A stretch of 64,000 bases of DNA from Flavobacterium psychrolimnae (GCF_003312425.1 NZ_QNUX01000002.1:1-64000), one strand, 5' to 3'. Positions 1 through 7,571 are shown, counted from the stretch's first letter. Translations and numbers: made by a program. Notes: generated by a model from the letters alone, not told the origin.

Positions 1-92
1 TAGGTGGTCAATTTGAACTGGAAAGTGGTGGTCAGTTTGCTCCGAAACTGGTGGTCAATTTGCACTGGAATAGGATGGTCAATTTGACTGGT
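1..92. mobile_element. Terminal repeats of an IS21-family-like insertion sequence (element runs off the left edge)
   Basis: Four near-identical direct repeats with the core GGTGGTCAATTTG lie at 3-15, 27-39, 50-62 and 74-86, with a period of 23-24 bases. Tandem repeats of this kind at the tip of an element are typical of IS21-family ends, where the transposase IstA binds. The istA/istB genes are not in the window, so the family call rests on the repeats alone. The repeats interrupt the reading frame of the adjacent gene, which puts the element boundary near base 88-95. No target duplication can be checked because the other end is outside. Confidence 0.6.
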
Positions 93-439
93 TTTTCCAC
101 TAACATTTGCTTAATTGTTGCTTCGTCATGTCCAATGGCACGTAAGCGTTCTTCATATTTTTTCATTCTTTCCCTGTAATCCTGCTCGGCTTCTTTTCCA
201 CGCAGTATCAATAGGTGTGTGTTCCAGCCTGACATAGCTTCCCTAATTGTAATATCAAGTTTAAATACGTATAATCTTTCTTCAGACTGTTCTTCGTCAG
301 ACAACCCAATCTCTGCATATTGGGTTAAAACGTTCCAATAATTCAGCGACCAATCTTGTTTGTCCCTGCGTTCTGCTTTTACAAATTGGTTGAAAAGGTA
401 ATCTGCAAATTCATTTTTCTTCTTGTTTTCCTTTGTCAT
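32..439 (-). pseudogene. Small mobile-island protein truncated by the IS end
   Basis: The frame starts with MTKENKKKNEF at 439; an upstream in-frame ATG at 466 is less likely because it lies in the terminator-like stem. About 115 native residues are hydrophilic and mostly helical (ends near IKQMLVEKP). The last ~20 codons are read from the terminal repeats of the insertion sequence, so the native C-terminus has been lost or replaced. I do not recognise the family. Its position next to DUF932 and ssb genes in the same orientation suggests it belonged to the accessory cargo of a conjugative or plasmid-derived element. Whether the chimeric protein is still made cannot be told. Confidence 0.5.
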
Positions 440-451
440 GATTGTAAATTT

Positions 452-484
452 TAAAAAGGCGACCACCTCTAAAGGCAGTCGCCT
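452..484 (-). terminator. Intrinsic terminator after the DUF932 gene
   Basis: A 7-bp stem (AGGCGAC / GTCGCCT, 457-463 with 478-484) is followed on the minus strand by a T tract. It sits just after the DUF932 stop codon at 492 and before the truncated gene, so the two are probably separate transcripts or only partly coupled. Confidence 0.55.
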
Positions 485-491
485 GTAATTA

Positions 492-1565
492 TTAATTAAG
501 ATTTAAGATTTCCGCTCCTTCTATTGAAAAGGCAGTACACAATTCAAATGCTTTCTGTGATTTGATTTGAGCGGTTCCACCCATTACAATACTTTGTAAC
601 TTGGCTTCATCATCTTTGTAATTGCGCACATTCTGATAGTACCCTGTCACAGCATTGTATGCCCCGAACAATGTGCCTTTGGTGGTATCCATTTGTTGAG
701 TGTCGCTTGTCATAGCGTATGCAAAGGCATCTTGCACCACATTTTTGAACACGGTGGAAACTTCATCTTCCGCACCCTTTTTAAGCAAATCCAATGTTTC
801 CTTGTTCGGGCAAAGAGCCAATTGGATTAGTTTTTTTACTTCTTGGTCAGTCACCTTTACTTTAGCCCATTGGTTGAATATTCCTTCTAACTGGTTGCTT
901 AAGGTATCCGCTAATCCCATAACCTTGTGGGCATTTTCCAAATGCTGTTTTGCTCCCGAAGTATGTTTGATGCGTACCACGTTGCTCATCGAACGAAGCG
1001 AGGCGTTAAGGGTATTTTGGCAAACAATACGGATAGGGGTGAAGGCTGCTGTTATGCTTCCACTGCCATCGTGTGAAGTGGTCAGGAAAATGTACTTTTC
1101 CGTTACATCATCGCCATTTCCTACTCGGATATAGTCGGGTAGTTTGGCAGTGATAAAGATGCGTTCCCCTTGTCCCAATGCTCCTGCGGTTTCGTACAAT
1201 ATTCCTTGTGAACCACCTACAATAGCATCAAAAAAATTGAATGCTTCACGGTTTTGTACGATGTGATAGTCTTTGCCAACCACGCCCAATACGGCATTGT
1301 TATCGGCACGGATATTGGCATAATAGGAAGGTACTTCCAATTCGCTACTGCCTATTTCAATACCGTTTGCCATTTCAATAATGCCCGAACCTTTGGTATA
1401 TAAAGGTGTTTTGATGACTTCATAGTCTAAGCCTGCCTGTTTTATGGCTTCTTCACTTGTTGGGTATTGCTCTACGACTTGCCCTAAGCCGTGCCACGCT
1501 TTTTCTTTTACGCTAAAGAATGAATAACGTCCTGTTGTGCTGTTGAAATTGATATTATGTGCCAT
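492..1565 (-). CDS. DUF932 domain-containing protein
   Basis: The 357-residue protein begins with MAHNINFN and carries the features of the DUF932 / phage-plasmid primase-associated family (also modelled as TIGR03299): an early KEKAWHGLG segment, then VVGKDYHIVQNREAF and a central ITAAFTPIRIVCQNTL motif. Length is normal for the family. These proteins are common on conjugative elements, plasmids and phages; their biochemical role is not established. It lies 45 bases downstream of ssb on the same strand, so the two probably form one transcript. It marks the left part of the window as mobile DNA rather than core chromosome. Confidence 0.85.
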   Translation of the reverse strand: MAHNINFNSTTGRYSFFSVKEKAWHGLGQVVEQYPTSEEAIKQAGLDYEVIKTPLYTKGSGIIEMANGIEIGSSELEVPSYYANIRADNNAVLGVVGKDYHIVQNREAFNFFDAIVGGSQGILYETAGALGQGERIFITAKLPDYIRVGNGDDVTEKYIFLTTSHDGSGSITAAFTPIRIVCQNTLNASLRSMSNVVRIKHTSGAKQHLENAHKVMGLADTLSNQLEGIFNQWAKVKVTDQEVKKLIQLALCPNKETLDLLKKGAEDEVSTVFKNVVQDAFAYAMTSDTQQMDTTKGTLFGAYNAVTGYYQNVRNYKDDEAKLQSIVMGGTAQIKSQKAFELCTAFSIEGAEILNLN

Positions 1566-1610
1566 GATAAAATGATTTTAAAAGTTTGAAAATTGTTTAG
1601 ATACTTGTTA

Positions 1611-1988
1611 TTAAAATGGGAGGTCGTCCTTTTCCTTGCTATTGTTGGTTCCTGTGGGAGTTTGTACCGTTTCGGATTTTTTGCCACCCCCGTGGAGTTT
1701 GATTTGCGAGGTGTTGAAGTTCAGCCCTGCGTGTAGTTGTCCGTCACTTCCTGTCCACGCCCTTGCACTTACTCTGCCTGTCAGTTCTACCACCGTACCT
1801 TTTGTGAGTATCTGCGCTACTTTTGGACTAAGCCAATACGCACAGTCGAAGTATGTTGTCTGCTCTATGCGTTCGCCCTGCTTGTTTCTGTAGCTGTCGT
1901 TAGTAGCTACCGAAAAGTTTACTACTTGTTTTTCCAGTGACGTTCTGCGTACTTCCGCATCCCTTGTCAGTCTTCCGATGATGTTCAT
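1611..1988 (-). CDS. ssb: Single-stranded DNA-binding protein of mobile-element type
   Basis: The 125-residue protein is one OB-fold: MNIIGRLTRDAEVR at the start, the conserved VVNFSVATN strand, FDCAYWLSPKVA, and the GRVSARAW segment. It ends in the acidic tip KEKDDLPF, the tail that docks partner proteins such as exonuclease I and RecO. It binds single-stranded DNA as a tetramer. At 125 residues it is shorter than many chromosomal SSBs, and its neighbours (DUF932, IS end, serine recombinase) suggest it is the element's own copy, perhaps used during transfer of single-stranded DNA. The start gives the standard family N-terminus. Confidence 0.9.
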   Translation of the reverse strand: MNIIGRLTRDAEVRRTSLEKQVVNFSVATNDSYRNKQGERIEQTTYFDCAYWLSPKVAQILTKGTVVELTGRVSARAWTGSDGQLHAGLNFNTSQIKLHGGGKKSETVQTPTGTNNSKEKDDLPF

Positions 1989-2669
1989 GATTTTCTTTTT
2001 TAACTGTTATTCACTATTGTTACACTTGATTTTCTTTCAATCTGCTCTCCTCTGTGCGCCTTATTAGGTTTGCCTATTTTTTTAAAATATTTATTCGGCA
2101 ATGAGAGGAGGCGCTGTTTTGTTTCATTTGTAATATTTAAGTCATTGTTTTTCATATGTGACATTTTTTTTATTCGTGTAAAGAGCCGGAGTATGCTGGT
2201 TTTGTTTCATGAGCATAAAAAGGTAGGGTTCAGGAAAACCAAGGTTTTTGAGAAAAATACAACCCGCATGGGTGGAGATTTTATTCAAAACCTAAAAGGG
2301 CCTGACCTTGGTTATCCGTTAAGAGCCCGAAAATACCTTTGCTCCTGAAAAAAAAGAACCAAGCATCGGTGCTCCTCACCAAATGAAATAGGAAGAAAGG
2401 AAGTTAAATGAGATAAAACGGAGAAAAAAAAATAGCTATAAAACTAATCGAAGTCTTTATCCTAATTGTTTAGTTGTATTGGATAATTGATGACATGTGA
2501 ATAACCAGAATTATAAATGATGGGTATTTTTTTTGCAATTTGTTGAAGTATTTTTAAGAGATAGGAAATATATTTCCAGACAGAGCCAAGTACTGCCATT
2601 ATGACTATTAGAGCCAGTTTTACGGTTAAATTACTTTTTAAAAGAATATGAATTTAAAAAAGTAAGAGG
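1989..2669. other. Non-coding stretch between ssb and the recombinase operon, with dyads
   Basis: About 680 bases without a convincing gene. It should contain the promoter of the leftward ssb-DUF932 genes and that of the rightward recombinase pair. The best structure is a 9-bp inverted repeat, AACCAAGGT at 2237-2245 and ACCTTGGTT at 2305-2313, enclosing a small ACCC/GGGT dyad at 2262-2273. This part is also less AT-rich than its surroundings. It could be a recombination-directionality site, an origin of transfer or an untranslated RNA; nothing in the sequence decides between them. Confidence 0.35.
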
Positions 2670-2840
2670 ATGGAGAAGGATATGGACTATAGGGATTCAA
2701 AGCTGACGCCTGAAAGGGCTTTACATATGCTGAGATCAGAAGGATTAGATGTAACTTTCGAACAGGTACAGGAAATTTTGTATTTGTTGAGGAAAATCGC
2801 TAATATCGCTGTGTCTAAACATTTAAGCGAAAGAAGATGA
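2670..2840 (+). CDS. Small 56-residue protein coupled to the serine recombinase
   Basis: The frame reads MEKDMDYRDSKLTPERAL and ends in KHLSERR; its TGA (2838-2840) overlaps the ATG of the recombinase (2837-2839). A purine-rich AGTAAGAGG precedes the ATG. The body (LTPERALHMLRSEGLDVT, then FEQVQEILYLLRKIA) predicts two or three helices. I believe similar small proteins occur upstream of Bacteroidota recombinases, but this is from memory. The overlap implies translational coupling, so a role as a recombination-directionality factor or regulator is a reasonable guess, not a demonstrated function. An internal ATG at 2682 (MDYRD) is an alternative start. Confidence 0.7.
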   Translation: MEKDMDYRDSKLTPERALHMLRSEGLDVTFEQVQEILYLLRKIANIAVSKHLSERR

Positions 2841-4387
2841 GTAAGATAGCAGATTTATATATAAGGGTCAGCACTGACGAGCAGGCTGAGAAAGGTTTTT
2901 CACAACGTAATCAGGAAGAAATGTTGCGAAAATATTGTAACATTAATCATATGGAAATACGCAACGTAATCTATGAAGATCATTCTGCAAAGACTTTTAA
3001 CAGGCCACAGTGGAAAAAACTTTTGGTTAATCTTAAAAAACATAAAAATAAAGTAGACCTGATTCTTTTCATGAAATGGGATAGGTTCAGTCGTAATGCA
3101 GGGGATGCCTATCAAATGATAAACCTGTTAAGAAAACTAGGTGTTGAACCTCAGGCTATAGAGCAGCCTCTTGATTTAAGTGTCCCAGAAAATAAGATGA
3201 TGCTTGCATTTTATCTGGCAGCACCAGAAGTAGAAAATGACAGAAGGGCACTCAATACATTTCAAGGGCTCAGACGCGGTAAGAAAGAAGGAAGGCATAT
3301 GGGCATGGCTCCTTATGGTTATGTTAATAAAGCAACTGAAGACGGAAAAAAATATATAGCCCCCGAGCCGAAGGCAGCAACTCAGCTTATATGGGTATTT
3401 GAGCAGATTGCAAAAAATGCTTTCAGCACTGAATCCATTTACCAGATGGCAAAGGAAAAAGGGTTGCGCATTGCTAAGAGTAACATGTGGGTTATTTTGC
3501 GTAATCCGCTGTATTGTGGGAAAATCGTAGTTCCTAAATATAAAGATGAAGAGGTCCGATGGGTGGATGGACAACATGAAGCAATAATCAGTGAAGGACT
3601 ATTTTACCGAGTGCAGGATGTTCTTGACGGTAAATCCAGAACGTATAGGCCTAAGGTCAGAACAATAGAAAATTTTCCTCTAAGAGGTTTTTTCCAGTGT
3701 CCACAGTGCGGACGAAAGCTCACAGGCAGTAAATGCAAAGGGAGAAACAAATATTACTATTACTATCATTGTGATAAGCTCTGTAAATGGAGAGTCAACT
3801 CCGAAATAGCAAACAAGATATTTATTGAACAGTTAAATAAATTCAAACCTTTAGAACCAGTTAAGAAACTATATACTGCTGTGCTACTTGAAGCTTATAG
3901 AGAGCATACAGGGATTATAGCTAATAAAAAGAGAAAGTCGCTGGAACAGATTTCGGAATATGAAAAGAAATTATCAGTTGCAAGGAACTTATTGGTAACT
4001 GAAAAAATCGAGGTTGAAGATTACAATCTTATGAAAAAAGAATACAATGGCATCATAAGTAATTTAGAAAAACAGATTGGGAATGCAGATGATGATAAGG
4101 GTAATATTGAGCAATTAATGAATACAGGATTGGAAAACCTTTTAAAGCTCGGAGAAGCCTGTGAAAACAGTAGTTTAGCTGATACTAGAGAACTAATTGG
4201 TTTAATTTATCCCGAAAATTTCACGTTTCGGGAAAACCAATTCCAAACCACCCGACTCAACGAAATTATTAACTGTATCTATTTGGTAAACAATAGATTA
4301 CGGGCAAAAAAAAACGGAACAAAAGATGATATTTCTCTTTTGTCCCGAGTAGTGACCTTGACTGGATTCAAACCAGTAACCTCTTGA
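2837..4387 (+). CDS. Large serine recombinase (site-specific integrase of the island)
   Basis: The 516-residue protein has a resolvase-type catalytic domain (residues ~1-150) with the nucleophile in LYIRVSTDEQ and the arginine-bearing KWDRFSRN segment. A recombinase domain follows (~160-260, MGMAPYGYVNK). A zinc ribbon with paired cysteines (CPQCGRKL, then CDKLCKW) lies around residues 290-325, and a coiled-coil C-terminus ends the protein. Such enzymes integrate and excise conjugative elements or prophages between att sites using a serine-DNA intermediate. The start is fixed by overlap with the upstream small gene. Its last residues (VTLTGFKPVTS) are encoded by the 3' half of the tRNA-Arg gene on the opposite strand and the preceding ~15 by the tRNA terminator, so the C-terminus depends on the insertion site. 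Confidence 0.9.
   Translation: MSKIADLYIRVSTDEQAEKGFSQRNQEEMLRKYCNINHMEIRNVIYEDHSAKTFNRPQWKKLLVNLKKHKNKVDLILFMKWDRFSRNAGDAYQMINLLRKLGVEPQAIEQPLDLSVPENKMMLAFYLAAPEVENDRRALNTFQGLRRGKKEGRHMGMAPYGYVNKATEDGKKYIAPEPKAATQLIWVFEQIAKNAFSTESIYQMAKEKGLRIAKSNMWVILRNPLYCGKIVVPKYKDEEVRWVDGQHEAIISEGLFYRVQDVLDGKSRTYRPKVRTIENFPLRGFFQCPQCGRKLTGSKCKGRNKYYYYYHCDKLCKWRVNSEIANKIFIEQLNKFKPLEPVKKLYTAVLLEAYREHTGIIANKKRKSLEQISEYEKKLSVARNLLVTEKIEVEDYNLMKKEYNGIISNLEKQIGNADDDKGNIEQLMNTGLENLLKLGEACENSSLADTRELIGLIYPENFTFRENQFQTTRLNEIINCIYLVNNRLRAKKNGTKDDISLLSRVVTLTGFKPVTS
4306..4346 (-). terminator. Terminator of tRNA-Arg, embedded in the recombinase coding region
   Basis: On the minus strand a stem (arms 4316-4326 and about 4336-4346, 10 of 11 pairs) is followed by nine T residues (4306-4314). 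It lies 7 bases beyond the tRNA 3' end. The same bases encode part of the recombinase C-terminus on the plus strand. Confidence 0.75.
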
Positions 4388-4426
4388 GCCGTAATCAAGT
4401 GCGCTATTCAGTTGCGCCACAAGGCC
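4353..4426 (-). tRNA. tRNA-Arg (anticodon ACG)
   Basis: Read on the minus strand, a full cloverleaf can be folded. The 7-bp acceptor GGCCTTG/CAAGGTC has one G-U pair. The D arm is GCGC/GCGC, the anticodon stem is CTTGA/TCAAG around the loop TTACGGC, and the T arm is ACTGG/CCAGT with loop TTTGAAT. The anticodon ACG reads CGN arginine codons. The CCA end is not encoded. The T-arm half overlaps the end of the serine recombinase frame, as expected if the island is inserted at the 3' end of this tRNA and has kept it intact. Confidence 0.93.
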
Positions 4427-4462
4427 ATTTTGCAATCGGATTTATTATCCTGCTTGCGGGTG

Positions 4463-4492
4463 CAAATATAGGTATAAATGTGTAATTTGCAA
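4463..4492 (-). promoter_or_regulatory. Promoter of tRNA-Arg
   Basis: On the minus strand TTG (4490-4492) is followed after 19 bases by TATATTTG (4463-4470), matching the Bacteroidota -33/-7 pattern TTG-N19-TAnnTTTG. The tRNA begins 36 bases further on. The promoter lies on the chromosomal side of the presumed insertion point. Confidence 0.65.
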
Positions 4493-4520
4493 GTGTAAAA
4501 TTGTAAAAAAATAAAAAAAT

Positions 4521-5033
4521 ATGGCGTTGAAAAATTATATCCGTGATATTCAGGGTTTTCCTAAAGAAGGAATTTTATTTAAAGACATTACACCGTTATT
4601 AATTGACCCAATTGCAAGGAAAAAATGCCTTGAAATACTGGTTTCGTCCTTGAAAGAAAAAAAAATTGACAAGGTAATAGGAGTGGAAAGCCGGGGATTT
4701 TTCTTTGGAATGTTGATTGCTCAGGAATTGAATGTTGGTTTTATTCCAGTTCGAAAGCCCAACAAGTTGCCTTATGAAACTATTTCGGCGACTTATGATT
4801 TAGAATATGGAACAGATACTTTAGAAATTCATACCGATGCGATTCAAAAAGGGGATAGAATCCTAATTCACGATGATGTTTTGGGAACCGGAGGAACGGC
4901 TAAAGCAGTTTGTGAATTAGTCGAAAGATTGGGTGGAGAAATCGTGCAATGCAATTTCCTGATGGAATTAGCTTTCCTAAATGGAAGGGCAAAAATTAAA
5001 GGAAATGAAATTTTTGCTGCAATTACGTATTAA
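4521..5033 (+). CDS. apt: Adenine phosphoribosyltransferase
   Basis: The 170-residue protein converts adenine plus PRPP to AMP and pyrophosphate in purine salvage, in the cytoplasm. Diagnostic segments are YIRDIQGFPKEGILFKDITP at the start, the VIGVESRGFFFG strand and the PRPP-binding loop ILIHDDVLGTGGTAKA. Length is normal for the family. It is the first core gene to the right of the island and is transcribed away from the tRNA. Its stop codon overlaps the stop of a small convergent gene (5030-5170). No nearby operon partner is seen. Confidence 0.95.
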   Translation: MALKNYIRDIQGFPKEGILFKDITPLLIDPIARKKCLEILVSSLKEKKIDKVIGVESRGFFFGMLIAQELNVGFIPVRKPNKLPYETISATYDLEYGTDTLEIHTDAIQKGDRILIHDDVLGTGGTAKAVCELVERLGGEIVQCNFLMELAFLNGRAKIKGNEIFAAITY

Positions 5034-5170
5034 TCTAGCGCACGCGTCGTTACGTAGTACCTAAAACCAATAATTGCCATTTGCCATTTCTTGGCTTTTG
5101 CTAAATCCAAACGCTGCTTTGTGAAACTGGGTAAAAGGACTTTGTTTATTTTGGCTAGAATTTTATACAT
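5030..5170 (-). CDS. Conserved 46-residue flavobacterial small protein
   Basis: The minus-strand frame starts MYKILAKINKVLLPS at 5170 and ends in YVTTRALD at a TAA at 5030-5032, which overlaps the apt stop. It is basic, with a pattern (KINK.LLPS, L.LAKAKKWQMAIIG, YYVT) that I recall from short proteins in other flavobacteria, some of which databases label SsrA-binding protein. That label should not be trusted: this is far too short to be SmpB. Function is unknown. The regular codon structure and good start support it as real. Confidence 0.6.
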   Translation of the reverse strand: MYKILAKINKVLLPSFTKQRLDLAKAKKWQMAIIGFRYYVTTRALD

Positions 5171-5194
5171 GATGTTTTATTTTGGACAAAGATA

Positions 5195-5224
5195 TAAAAA
5201 AGACGGTCTTGATTGAGACCGTCT
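5195..5224 (-). terminator. Terminator of the BlaI/M56 operon
   Basis: A 9-bp stem AGACGGTCT / AGACCGTCT (5201-5224, six-base loop) is followed on the minus strand by a T tract. It lies just after the M56 gene stop at 5242. Confidence 0.75.
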
Positions 5225-5241
5225 AAATTGTGATTTTCTAT

Positions 5242-7023
5242 TTATTTTCTACCGTTAACTTTGGACTGGTATTCTTCCATTTGCTTTTCGTAGATTTTCA
5301 TTTTCTTTTCAAAATTATCCATTTGCGCATGGAAAGGTTCCATTTTTTTGTCAAATTCAGCCATTTTTTTATCAAATGCTTCCATTTCAGGTGCTAATGT
5401 TTCCATTTTTTTATTGAAATCTTCCATTTTTTTATCAAATTCTTTCCAAGCTTTTTTATCACCAGTGATAGGATCTCCTTTTGGAGCTTTAGGAGCTTTT
5501 GGAAAGACAGGTGCTTTAGGGGCTTTAAATTTAAAAGTTGGTGCAGTAGGAGGAGTTGGTGGCTCTGGTATCATTTCTTTCCCATCTAGATAGCTCTTAG
5601 TAATAATACGGATTGAATTCTTAGTTGAAGTGCCATCTTTTTGCACATTTACTGAGCTTATTTGATTTGGATTCATGCTTTCGGCCTCTAGCTGGCTTAC
5701 TTTTTTACCGTCAATAAAATATTCTGCATCACCAGGTATGCCATTTTTCTCTGTCGTTACCTTTGTAACGGTATAAGTATCTTTTGTTTTTTGACGTATA
5801 GTCACATTGTTAGGATCGACATTATCAAATCCCAAATCCGTTTTTTCTATTTCAGAATTAAAAATACTTGTACTTCCTGTAATTTTTCCTTTTGTTACAA
5901 TTCTAATTATAGATTTGTTATTCTCCTTAATGACATTCATTGTGGTTATGTCGTCCGGATTGGTTCTGTCTAATTCCTCTTTGCTCACTTTTTTTCCATC
6001 AATAAAAAATTCCGTATTTGGATCAATACCTTCATTTTTCGAGTTATTTATTACAAGTGCTTTAATTTTTTTAATGCTGTCTTTGTCTTGTTGGATTTCT
6101 AAAGTAGTGGTAACAGGATTTTTTGATTCCACTTTAATGGTTTCTTCTTTTACTTTTTCCTGAGCAATTACTTCAATTTGAAATAAAGATACAAATGCTA
6201 CTAAAGCCGGCAGAACAAGCGTGTACTTCCAGGAATTCGATTTTTTTGATTGATTTTTGTTTAACATAACAATTCGTTTTTTGATTAATGATTGATAAAA
6301 ATGATTAGTAATGGCAACACAATTTTGGTGTGTTGTTATTTTTAAAAGCGTTAATTGATACGCTTTTTTGTCGGATATTTTTTTCGTGGCTTCGTTATCG
6401 GCAATGAATTCCAGGTTTTGTAAAATCGCCTTTTTGTACAACCAAATTAACGGATTGAACCAAAAAAGGATACAAAACAGTCTTGAAATCAATACATCAA
6501 CAGTGTGATTTTGTTCGCTGTGCACTTTTTCGTGTTCCAAAATATTTTCCAATTCGGAACTGCTGTATAAGGACGAATTGTAAACGATAGTATTAAAAAA
6601 AGAGAACGGAGCGAGGTTGTCTTGTAAGTCAATAAATTTAAAATCGGCTTGACGTTTTATTATTTTTCCTTTAAATACTTTTTGTAAGCTGTAAAAATCA
6701 AAAGCAAATTTAGTTAATAGAAATAATGCACCAACGCAGTAGAGTGTTGCTAATCCAAGATAAATATATTCTTCTGTATGGTCTTCATTTACAGTTGTAG
6801 TTATAGGTAATGATGACCAATCATAATTTACAGGAGTAGGTTCGACCCAGATTATTTTCGTAAAAACGACTAACGGCAAAAGAACGGAAGTAAATAAACC
6901 CAGTAACAGAAACCAACGATTGCTGGTAAAAAAGGTTTCTTTTCGCAACATAAAATGATAAGCCAAATAAAACAGCGCAATTAATCCACTGGATTTTATA
7001 AGATAAATATAGAATGCTTCCAT
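5242..7023 (-). CDS. M56 family (BlaR1-like) membrane metallopeptidase with long C-terminal extension
   Basis: The 593-residue protein has three to four membrane segments in the first ~110 residues and a zinc-protease motif HEKVH at 164-168. Downstream acidic residues lie in LEFIADNEA (~204-212), and a further membrane span at ~267-286. In BlaR1/MecR1 systems such a protease senses an extracellular signal and inactivates the paired BlaI-type repressor, which is encoded immediately upstream here. Instead of a penicillin-binding sensor domain the C-terminus carries two copies of an FIDGKKVS module (~339-372 and ~436-462). A proline-rich linker (~486-515) and a lysine/methionine-rich coiled coil (~520-590) follow. 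The signal is therefore probably not a beta-lactam; it is unknown. Confidence 0.85.
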   Translation of the reverse strand: MEAFYIYLIKSSGLIALFYLAYHFMLRKETFFTSNRWFLLLGLFTSVLLPLVVFTKIIWVEPTPVNYDWSSLPITTTVNEDHTEEYIYLGLATLYCVGALFLLTKFAFDFYSLQKVFKGKIIKRQADFKFIDLQDNLAPFSFFNTIVYNSSLYSSSELENILEHEKVHSEQNHTVDVLISRLFCILFWFNPLIWLYKKAILQNLEFIADNEATKKISDKKAYQLTLLKITTHQNCVAITNHFYQSLIKKRIVMLNKNQSKKSNSWKYTLVLPALVAFVSLFQIEVIAQEKVKEETIKVESKNPVTTTLEIQQDKDSIKKIKALVINNSKNEGIDPNTEFFIDGKKVSKEELDRTNPDDITTMNVIKENNKSIIRIVTKGKITGSTSIFNSEIEKTDLGFDNVDPNNVTIRQKTKDTYTVTKVTTEKNGIPGDAEYFIDGKKVSQLEAESMNPNQISSVNVQKDGTSTKNSIRIITKSYLDGKEMIPEPPTPPTAPTFKFKAPKAPVFPKAPKAPKGDPITGDKKAWKEFDKKMEDFNKKMETLAPEMEAFDKKMAEFDKKMEPFHAQMDNFEKKMKIYEKQMEEYQSKVNGRK

Positions 7024-7046
7024 AAATATTGTTGTTACTATAAAGT

Positions 7047-7415
7047 TTATATTTCCTCTTTTTGATTTTCAATCATGGCTAAAATTTCCCGTAATTCAGC
7101 AGCGGAAATTTTTTCTTCTTTGGCAAAATGCGATACCATATTTTTATAAGAACTGTCAAAATAATTATCGATTGCAGTACTCATAAAGCGCTTTCTATAA
7201 TCTTCTAAACTTACTATAGGATAATATTGGTGCGTGTTCCCAAAGGCATTGTGAGAAACAAAACCTTTTTCTTCGAGGTTACGCACAATGGTTGAAAGTG
7301 TGTTGTAATGCGGTTGATCTTCTGTTATTTCTGCAAGGACTTCTTTTACGAATGCTTTTTTAAGCTTCCATAAAATGTGCATGATTTCTTCTTCTTTATT
7401 AGTCAGTTTTTGCAT
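7047..7415 (-). CDS. BlaI/MecI/CopY family transcriptional repressor
   Basis: I take the start at 7415 (MQKLTNKEEEIMHILW), which gives 122 residues, normal for the family; an upstream ATG at 7463 would add 16 unrelated residues and overlap the operator. The N-terminal winged helix contains HYNTLSTIVRNLEEKGFV, the recognition-helix region of BlaI-type repressors. The C-terminal helices should form the dimer and contain the site cut when the partner protease is triggered. The M56 gene follows 23 bases after its stop, so the two form one operon. Two dyads in the promoter are the likely operators, implying autorepression. Confidence 0.92.
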   Translation of the reverse strand: MQKLTNKEEEIMHILWKLKKAFVKEVLAEITEDQPHYNTLSTIVRNLEEKGFVSHNAFGNTHQYYPIVSLEDYRKRFMSTAIDNYFDSSYKNMVSHFAKEEKISAAELREILAMIENQKEEI

Positions 7416-7432
7416 GATATTTTTATTTGAAT

Positions 7433-7487
7433 CAAACTTACAACTAATTTTATAGTTACGCAACTATAAACATAGTTTAATAACTAT
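7433..7487 (-). promoter_or_regulatory. Promoter and tandem dyad operators of the blaI-type operon
   Basis: On the minus strand TAAGTTTG (7433-7440) fits the -7 box, and a TTG lies 20 bases upstream. Overlapping and preceding it are two inverted repeats sharing the half-site ATAGTT: TTATAGTT-ACGC-AACTATAA (7450-7469) and ATAGTT-TAAT-AACTAT (7472-7487). A lone half-site follows near 7491-7496. Spacers of four bases and placement over the -33 region suit a dimeric BlaI-type repressor. Confidence 0.65.
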
Positions 7488-7571
7488 TTTTATAGTTTTT
7501 TTAACTTATAATGGTAGCTTATGTAAACTGGAAAATCTTTTCATCAGAGAAGTAATTATGAAAATGAGGTT

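Noticed and set aside
700-1134. 144-codon plus-strand frame opposite the DUF932 gene
   Set aside because: Entirely inside a well-supported gene on the other strand; composition typical of an antisense shadow.
2070-2348. Plus-strand frame of 92 codons in the gap between ssb and the recombinase
   Set aside because: No ribosome-binding site, unlikely composition, and it crosses the inverted repeats.
5348-5593. 81-codon plus-strand frame opposite the coiled-coil end of the M56 protein
   Set aside because: Created by complementing the Lys/Met and Pro/Ala-rich repeats of the real gene.
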